A DNA stretch of 64,000 nt from JACKBJ01 sp964549495 (GTDB lineage Bacteria; Chloroflexota; Anaerolineae; Epilineales; Epilineaceae), in the NCBI GenBank assembly GCA_964549495.1, contig CAZJWJ010000011.1:11182-75181 (forward strand). Direction: 5' to 3'. How positions within the stretch are numbered: position 1 is the first letter of the stretch; every line of letters begins with the position of its first letter. Shown in pieces: positions 60,601-64,000 of the stretch. The notes under the pieces were generated by a model that worked only from the letters and a program-made list of their open reading frames with translations, searched no databases and was not told the DNA's origin. The translations under genes and the position numbers were made by a program.

Positions 60601-61395
60601 GCCCAGGCCCGTCTGACCGACGGCTGGGGCAAGGATCGCGTGGTCGACTACCCCGTCCCACGCGTGCGGGTCTACGGCGAGCTGCCGACGCCCACCCCGA
60701 CGGCCACGGTGACGCCCAGCCCGACCTCGAGCCCGACGGTCACGCCGACGCCGACCCAGACGCAGATTCCCAAGCCGATCTTCCTGCCGCTCCTGCTCGA
60801 GACCGAATGCTCGGACGAGACCCGCAACGCCGACGTGGCGCTGATCATCGACACCTCGGGCAGCATGAGCGAGACCACCAGCCCGGGCGGCCCGACCAAG
60901 CTCGAGGCGGCCCGCGAGGCGGCCGGCAGCTTCCTGGGCCAGCTGGTGGCCGGCCGCGACCAGGCGGCGCTGATCCAGTTCAACACCGATGCCAGCCTGC
61001 TGGTCCCGCTGTCCGACGACCCGGCGGTCGTCATCGCCGGCCTGGACAACCTGTCCCAGGAGAGCGGCACCAACATCGGCGCCGCCCTGGCCCTGGGCAC
61101 GCAGGTCTTGACCGGGCCGGAGCAGCGGCCGGACAACAACAGCGTGCTGATCCTGCTGACCGACGGCGAGCCGACGGTGGGCACGCCCGAGGAGCTGGAC
61201 GCGGCCGCCCGAGCGGCCAAGGACGCCGGCCTGCTCGTCTTCACCATCGGCCTTGGCAGCGACGTCGACCAGGAGCTGCTGCGCAACATCGCCAGCCAGC
61301 CGGCTTGGTTCTTCTACGCGCCGGACACCAGCGAGCTGGCCGCGATCTACGCCCAGATCGCCTTCGAGCTGCCCTGTAGGCCCGGCTGGCCGTAA
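54619..61395 (+). CDS. Giant exported NHL-propeller and VWA protein
   Basis: 2258 residues. GGAGGGA lies 6 bases before ATG 54619. A signal peptide (LLALLIASFSLVLLAG) comes first. From about 60 to 700 there are NHL repeats with near-identical blades: VYVADTNNHRVQIFD, LVVADTGNHRVQLLD, LFVADTGNHRVEVFD, LYVADTGNHRVMVFD. A sialidase-like propeller (about 700-1080: GGEIWRSDDGAGWSPV) follows, then a second NHL-type propeller (about 1110-1750). At about 1755-1900 is a VWA-like domain without MIDAS (VLAVNTLGRS). A beta-sandwich, a P/T/S linker and IFLPLLLETEC lead to a C-terminal VWA with intact MIDAS DTSGSMS (Asp2078). It is likely a surface or extracellular adhesion-type scaffold; ligand unknown. 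The frame stays open far upstream by chance. Confidence 0.85.
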   Translation: MSREDRARLRPASRATRRAPSTLLALLIASFSLVLLAGPRPPSTAAPSAPDADAHADFALGWSQTLGETEVPWFRSAAQLNQPAGLDAEGDAIWIAEAAGRRALKFSSSGRLLDELGRAGLGHAIGEHPIRRIADIVAYGDEAEQGGPGGQPSPSPTPDPNPRPPIRPIGPGAEAPVDLDQAAGESMMWIVDQAAHYALGIDRNTGQQTVLGVPDEAGDDDAHFDGPTGIAVAPEAGRVYVADTNNHRVQIFDMDGQLLGTIGTGSPGDGDLELFLPARMAIDAEGLLYVVDTGNARVRAFDVGDDSKPSLVRSYGSGVGSGDDQLGTPLGVEVEPSFVYIADAANCRVQVWRRREATFWRTIDGWCQGGRLAYPTDVARDARGFLYVADAWQMQVYQLNPDWSALRSFGSDGLPYLTDEQHYNAPMAVAFGPNDERYVLERDGGRLLKFDADGAFQWSYGRIGVADHREGDFVQAGDVAVDAQGRVFVADTGNLRIARFAPDGSLETHVAIDGQAGGQVDAPAGLSIAPDGRLVVADTGNHRVQLLDADGGFLDAVGQVGAPGSAAGQFDAPEDAVIDSRGWLFVADTGNHRVEVFDDGLQHVRSIGQAGRPGSDFAHFDSPTRLALDAEDRLYVADTGNHRVMVFDPSGYFLTAVGGSYGDRSGQLREPHGLALASNGRLFVADTENHRVQGFDPLDEPWSSRAINGFGLRANAAIGALADFGGQLVAGTWAEGEGLSIQLRQAPDQPWARVVSGGDGDADAAGVTSFHEHEGRLYAGILDTHVQTDPATGEVTRTSGGGEIWRSDDGAGWSPVAEDGLGDARNVGFGAFASYGGQVYAGTRSGDPEQGAEIWRSTSGDAGSWQRAASSGLDGDVANRAIGAMGVYTGSLWAGTCHSGQPEIWQSRDGRSWTPGGPAGNAGIGTFGTGCVSDFLEYEGYFYAALGPDLRAGTGYRAGEVWRCKRCDAEDWEQVAPSGIGNTYSIGRISLAAFDEPPFRYLYAAVGNPRTGLEVWRAPDGLAWEQVAVGGIGDSNNADVFGPESLVAWHGRLHLATLNQATGGEILSSAGSRPGSLPTPSGPKPTATPRPRPQPPTGRAAYELVDQWPPGRVIAPDVIGNIREMAVIADGTVFLLDQSNNRVMRLGFDGSWGEAFGNIGRGPDRIGEVGAIAVDQSAGRVYVADIASERVLVFTFDGSFLDAWPEISALGMEAQSDGSLWIADRLAGAVRRLDASGTELERFGSFGHREEDQFSLLTDLTLDPDGNLWVLDTGVIGNLGTDPVQRIRGFRPEAGSWRRFRTMNMTLPKWQGCIGGEQRITALGPELLLADGCLIEGNERLDVFPGGHRSADLYGVSRRTANAAAGHYVALATYDTDRDDPENPTYPAVVRYFDEGFDIVQRYHLGRALDATTAAADGAVSDAVRLSTAPDGSLMVTDQFGLRQRGTGGAILDDLPLSPYPSRINPMRLMPEFSVGEGQSSRVMGIGTSRAGRFGRTVMVYADTVYRRYCVNRQCQVNPYLEVIWDTTIPSDTEGVVAVAHEGSERQFAVLTRYNAAPSTRGIEDIRYRMLVFRLDQYGRRIEIEMQGEDRDAIWADVDAGPTGRIYALDTLNDRVQVWDAELNDLGMVPTPKDAWRVAGGPNDEFFVLTVYGHVVRLAADGTVLSRFVSRPHPGVPPTSLVDLTVDADGWVYTVDGLADQVTVFAPEGTEDEVLQGDDCSLNGDKWADPRDVLLGDATTIYLSLFGTCGFVERPADIVLAVNTLGRSLGDDPGRQLANNLRRARQIAALTDLDRHRMGVVSFSRSGEVDQDLTGVSYELVRALWSVRSDRGTPPRNYAALRTAQDVFTGGPERMRVIVIVTPGEDDEAGLALAEQLKAEGVRILIVNGDSIIASGDLFNDVDVDPRAMGAGKEVHRRMLVREQPENIVQAGELVDELPGNMEYVPGSALPPAAYDAAARTLTWQLPPLDGDLTHQFQFDVIPQEEGEWPTNVQAQARLTDGWGKDRVVDYPVPRVRVYGELPTPTPTATVTPSPTSSPTVTPTPTQTQIPKPIFLPLLLETECSDETRNADVALIIDTSGSMSETTSPGGPTKLEAAREAAGSFLGQLVAGRDQAALIQFNTDASLLVPLSDDPAVVIAGLDNLSQESGTNIGAALALGTQVLTGPEQRPDNNSVLILLTDGEPTVGTPEELDAAARAAKDAGLLVFTIGLGSDVDQELLRNIASQPAWFFYAPDTSELAAIYAQIAFELPCRPGWP

Positions 61396-61432
61396 GGGTT
61401 CGTCAAGTGATGAGACGTCCAATTGAGGAGTG

Positions 61433-61990
61433 CTACTCGACGACCTCGCGCTCACGCCGCATGAAGTGACAGGTGTAGCCGCCCGGATTCTTCTGCAGAT
61501 AGTCCTGGTGGTAGTCCTCGGCCGGCGTAAAGGGGCCGGCCGGCTGGATCTGCGTGACGATCGGGTCCGACCAGAAGCCGCTGGCATCGACGCGGGCGGT
61601 GACCTCTTCGGCCACCTTCTTCTGCGCATCGCTCGAGTAGAAGATGGCCGAGCGGTACTGGCTGCCGATGTCGTTGCCCTGGCGGTTCAGGGTGGTCGGG
61701 TCGTGCATGCGGTAGAACCAGTCTTCCAGCAGGGTGGCGAGGTTCAGGCGAGCGGGGTCGTATGTGACGCGGATGGCCTCGGCGTGGCCGGTGTCACCGC
61801 GCCGGACCTGCGGGTAGGTCGGCTGCTCGGTCTGGCCGCCGGCGTAACCGACCTCGGTGTCGAGCACGCCCGGCACCTGGCGCAGGATCTCCTCCATGCC
61901 CCAGAAGCAGCCACCGGCCAGGACGATGGTCTCTCTGGCGTCAGCGCGCTCGGCGGTCGGATCGGCTGTCGGTTCGGATGGACTGGACAT
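61433..61990 (-). CDS. msrA: Peptide methionine sulfoxide reductase A
   Basis: 185 residues. ATG 61990 is preferred: GGAG lies 10 bases upstream. Catalytic Cys28 is in AGGCFWGMEE. GVLDTEVGYAGG, YPQVRRGDTGHAEAIRVTYDP, FYRMHDPTTLNRQGNDIGSQYRSAIFY and EDYHQDYLQKNPGGYTCHF are all conserved MsrA blocks. It reduces methionine-S-sulfoxide in proteins with thioredoxin. No signal peptide is seen, so it is cytoplasmic. It stands near dps and the stress-type gene, although each has its own spacing. Confident. Confidence 0.96.
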   Translation of the reverse strand: MSSPSEPTADPTAERADARETIVLAGGCFWGMEEILRQVPGVLDTEVGYAGGQTEQPTYPQVRRGDTGHAEAIRVTYDPARLNLATLLEDWFYRMHDPTTLNRQGNDIGSQYRSAIFYSSDAQKKVAEEVTARVDASGFWSDPIVTQIQPAGPFTPAEDYHQDYLQKNPGGYTCHFMRREREVVE

Positions 61991-62123
61991 GATGGCTGTC
62001 TCCATGGACTGGGGCGGCGCGATCGGCGAAGCTCGGAGGATGCTGTGGAGGTACAAATCGGGGAATGGGTCCGGTCGACCTGTCGATCGGGACGCCGGCC
62101 GGTGAGTGCATCTTACATGCGGC

Positions 62124-62156
62124 GAAGCGCCACCGGGAAGTCCGCGGTGGCGCTTC
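62124..62156 (-). terminator. Hairpin after the glycine-zipper gene
   Basis: A perfect 12-bp stem (62124-62135 with 62145-62156) has a 9-base loop. On the minus strand it follows the glycine-zipper gene (stop 62279) and precedes msrA. No T-run is present. Confidence 0.6.
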
Positions 62157-62278
62157 ATTCGATCGGACGGGTTCGGTCTGACGGGTCCGAGCTGCGGGCT
62201 CGAGATTCGGTCGGGATCGGCAGAGTGCCCTGGACCGGCGTACCGGCTAGACCATTCGCCGGTCCCGATCGTCCGAGA

Positions 62279-62809
62279 TCAGTAGCCGGCCTTGCCGGCG
62301 GCCGCTCGATTGGCGCTGCTGGCATCGCTCGAGGCCTCGATCATGGTCGTGTAGGCGGCGCCGGCCTCTTCGGCCGCGGCCTTGGCCTCCTCGGCCCGCT
62401 CGTCGGTCACCTCGGCCACCAGGAGCAGGGCGCCCTCGCTCAGCTCGGCCTTGATCTGGCGCTCGGCCTCGGCCTCGAGGCGCGTAGCCACCAGGGCGCC
62501 GTAGTAGCCGCCGACCAGGCCGCCGGCGGCGCTGGCCACCAGGCCGGAGGCCAACGCGGTGCCGATGCCGGGGATGGTCGCCAGCGCGATGCCGCCCAGG
62601 AGGCCCAGGGCGGCCCCGACGCTCGAGCCCGTCAAGGCGCCGGTCGTGGCCGTCTCGGCCGGATGCTCGTCCAGGAGCTCGCGCACCTCGCCGACCTCGG
62701 CCGAGGTGAGCAGCGAGAGGCGCTCGGGAGACGAACCGACGTCGGAAAGCGCGGAGACGACCGTCTGGATGTCTTCCGGGTCGTGATAGGTCGCCAGCAG
62801 GATCTTCAT
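62279..62809 (-). CDS. Glycine-zipper stress-type protein (DUF1269/general stress-like)
   Basis: 176 residues. GAGGAG lies 9 bases before the ATG. The N-terminal 55 residues form a ferredoxin-like beta-alpha-beta (MKILLATYHDPEDIQTVVSALSDVG, LSLLTSAEV). A Gly/Ala-rich hydrophobic stretch (about 58-105: GALTGSSVGAALGLLGGIALATIPGIGTALASGLVASAAGGLVGG) is a glycine zipper that can insert in membranes. The C-terminal part (LSEGALLLVAEVTDERAEEAKAAAEEAG) resembles DUF1269 and general stress protein 17M relatives. It follows dps by 97 bases on the same strand, so a shared stress response is likely. Function unknown. Confidence 0.75.
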   Translation of the reverse strand: MKILLATYHDPEDIQTVVSALSDVGSSPERLSLLTSAEVGEVRELLDEHPAETATTGALTGSSVGAALGLLGGIALATIPGIGTALASGLVASAAGGLVGGYYGALVATRLEAEAERQIKAELSEGALLLVAEVTDERAEEAKAAAEEAGAAYTTMIEASSDASSANRAAAGKAGY

Positions 62810-62906
62810 GGCTTGGACTCCTCTTCGAGGCCGCGGAAGCTGTCCGCGGAGGCGGATGACGTGGCGTCGTGGTCCGGTGCCGGACTCCCGGCCGGGTCCG
62901 CCCGGC

Positions 62907-63380
62907 TCAGTTCAGCTGGCTGCGCAGCATCCAGGCCGTCTTCTCCGAGGCGCGCATGCGCTCGGTGAGCAGGTCCTCGGTCGGCACGTCGTTGGCCTGG
63001 TCGACCTTGGGCAGCAAGCTGCGCGCCGTGCGCACGACGGTCTCGTGGGCCTCGATCAGGCCGGCGATCATCTGCTCGGCCTCGGGAACGTCGTCGTCGG
63101 ACGCAACCGAGGAGAGCTCGGCGAGCGACCCGAAGGTGCCGGGCGCAGTATGGCCCAGAGCGCGGATGCGCTCGGCGATGACGTCGGTGGCCTCGGCCAG
63201 GGCGCGGTACTGGTCCTCGAAAGCCTCGTGGAGAGGCTGGAAGTGTGGGCCGGTCACGTTCCAGTGATAGTACTGGGTCTTGAGGTAGGTGCTGTAGGTA
63301 TCGCCCAGCAGCCGGCAAAGGCCCTCGGCGATATCCTTGCGGGCCGGCTCCGGGATTCCGATGTCGATCTCCTTGGTCAT
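62907..63380 (-). CDS. dps: Dps-family DNA-binding ferritin-like protein
   Basis: 157 residues, typical. AAAGGAG lies 7 bases before the ATG. TYLKTQYYHWNVTGPHFQPLHEAFEDQYRALAEATDVIAERI contains the inter-subunit ferroxidase ligands (His, Asp, Glu). ERMRASEKTAWMLRSQL closes the last helix. Dps forms 12-subunit shells that oxidise iron with peroxide and protect DNA. It has a short N-terminus with few lysines, so DNA binding may be weak. The glycine-zipper gene follows 97 bases later on the same strand. Confidence 0.95.
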   Translation of the reverse strand: MTKEIDIGIPEPARKDIAEGLCRLLGDTYSTYLKTQYYHWNVTGPHFQPLHEAFEDQYRALAEATDVIAERIRALGHTAPGTFGSLAELSSVASDDDVPEAEQMIAGLIEAHETVVRTARSLLPKVDQANDVPTEDLLTERMRASEKTAWMLRSQLN

Positions 63381-63731
63381 CTGTGGCTCCTTTCAATCTC
63401 GGTTCAGAGTTCCGATTGTTGTACTCGATGGGCCCTCACCGTCGGTGGGGACTCACGATCCCGATCCTAGGACAGGTGCGGTCCCGTTCGCCATCGGGGT
63501 GCTCCGCGCCGAGGTGACGGATTTCCCTCGCCGGATGAGGGGGATCCGCGGCCGGACGCGGCGCGTGTCGGGTTCGCCTCGTGCTCGTGCAGCGGTGCTC
63601 GAGCTATCCGCAAGTATCTCCCTGACAGAGTACTAGGATTCACCGCGGCGCTGCATTAGCATTGGTCCGTCCGGCGGTCCGCCGGAGCGGATGCGAGGCG
63701 GAGATCCAATCGATCCCGCCCGGGCCAGGGG
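63381..63731. other. Divergent intergenic region, no gene seen
   Basis: The 351 bases between dps and the rightmost gene contain a TAGGAT -10-like box on the minus strand (63469-63464) without a good -35. No gene or stable structure is supported. Confidence 0.4.
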
Positions 63732-64000
63732 ATGCGAATGACGGTCGAGGGAGGCGTCGAGGACGGTCGGGATCGAACGGCCCGGTACCTGAGCTTGTTG
63801 CAGGACCTGGTCGAGCGGGCCGGCGAGCACGAATCGCTCTTCGACCTCCTGCGCCAGGCCATCACCGATCTCTGCCAGGAGCTGGGCTGGAGCCGAGGCC
63901 GGATCCGGGTGCTGGAGGACCGCGCCGGGCTCTACGCCGGCGACGAGGTCTGGTTCCTGGCCGAGACCGAGCGGCCCTGGAATGCGCCGGACGGGGCCCA
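63732..64000 (+). CDS. 5' end of a probable GAF-type sensor protein
   Basis: The frame is open from ATG 63732 (in-frame ATG 63738 also possible) to the window end, so only about 90 residues are seen. CCAGGGG lies just upstream. The start TARYLSLLQDLVERAGEHESLFDLLRQAITDLCQELGWSRGRIRVLED resembles the first helix and strand of GAF domains in two-component or diguanylate sensor proteins. The rest (YAGDEVWFLAETERPW) is consistent with that fold. Assignment is tentative because the diagnostic parts lie outside. Confidence 0.5.
   Translation, partial: MRMTVEGGVEDGRDRTARYLSLLQDLVERAGEHESLFDLLRQAITDLCQELGWSRGRIRVLEDRAGLYAGDEVWFLAETERPWNAPDGA

Noticed and set aside
56461..61629. A 1722-codon open frame antisense to the giant NHL/VWA gene
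   Set aside because: G+C-rich codon bias keeps the antisense frame open; the translation is low-complexity and has no recognisable domain, while the plus strand has clear NHL and VWA repeats.

Overview
The window is chromosomal DNA of a G+C-rich bacterium (visibly about two thirds G+C, not computed), densely coded with short gaps. The gene families point to a Chloroflexota lineage close to Anaerolineae/Ardenticatenia. The signs are many very large secreted proteins with P/T/S-rich linkers, a CSLREA-type beta-helix protein, LVIVD, NHL and VCBS propellers, von Willebrand A domains, and a recurrent hydrophobic x-LP-x-L tail at or near the ends of secreted proteins. This placement is inferred from style and families, not from a marker gene. 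Genes mostly use AAGGAG/GGAGG ribosome binding sites. A few seem to be leaderless, with the -10 box 6-7 bases before the start codon. No rRNA, tRNA, CRISPR array or transposase was recognised.

Layout. 1-687: 3' end of an M3 oligoendopeptidase. 779-12476: secreted proteins, namely a DUF1566/PEP-pyruvate-binding fusion, a beta-lactamase-fold serine hydrolase, a CSLREA beta-helix protein, a VWA protein and a lipoprotein. 12637-18714 (minus): a HAD phosphatase and AcuI/YhdH oxidoreductase operon, an orphan RHH gene, a DUF1287 protein, a zinc metallopeptidase and an LVIVD propeller. 18893-25388: a helical unknown, a 1200-residue TPR/VCBS lipoprotein, ferritin, a second orphan RHH gene and a CAP/SCP protein. 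25389-25790: non-coding, with a 29-bp perfect inverted repeat and an AT-rich promoter before a Fic enzyme. 27105-32624: alpha-2-macroglobulin with dockerin-like and cohesin-like C-terminal domains. 33006-37128: AI-2E-family permease, menaquinone methyltransferase, lipoprotein and cystathionine gamma-synthase family enzyme. 37402-42143: a phosphonate/phosphate-type ABC importer with both permease halves fused. 42207-46716: a third RHH gene, guaA, and lemA-DUF2207. 46888-61395: subtilase, a transmembrane PP2C-like/propeller protein, a double GNAT acetyltransferase behind an attenuator-like leader, and a 2258-residue NHL/VWA protein. 61433-64000: msrA, a glycine-zipper stress-type protein, dps, and the start of a probable GAF-type gene.

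Functional themes. Roughly half of the coding length is exported or surface-associated: proteases, a protease trap, propellers and VWA adhesion-type modules. A second theme is iron and oxidative stress handling (ferritin, Dps, MsrA). The rest is ordinary metabolism (guaA, menG, metB-like, acuI-like). The most interesting unexplained items are the shared x-LP-x-L tail of exported proteins, the three toxin-less RHH genes (two apparently leaderless), the promoter/leader peptide/terminator unit before the GNAT gene, the A2M-dockerin-cohesin fusion, and the exported DUF1566-dikinase-like fusion.
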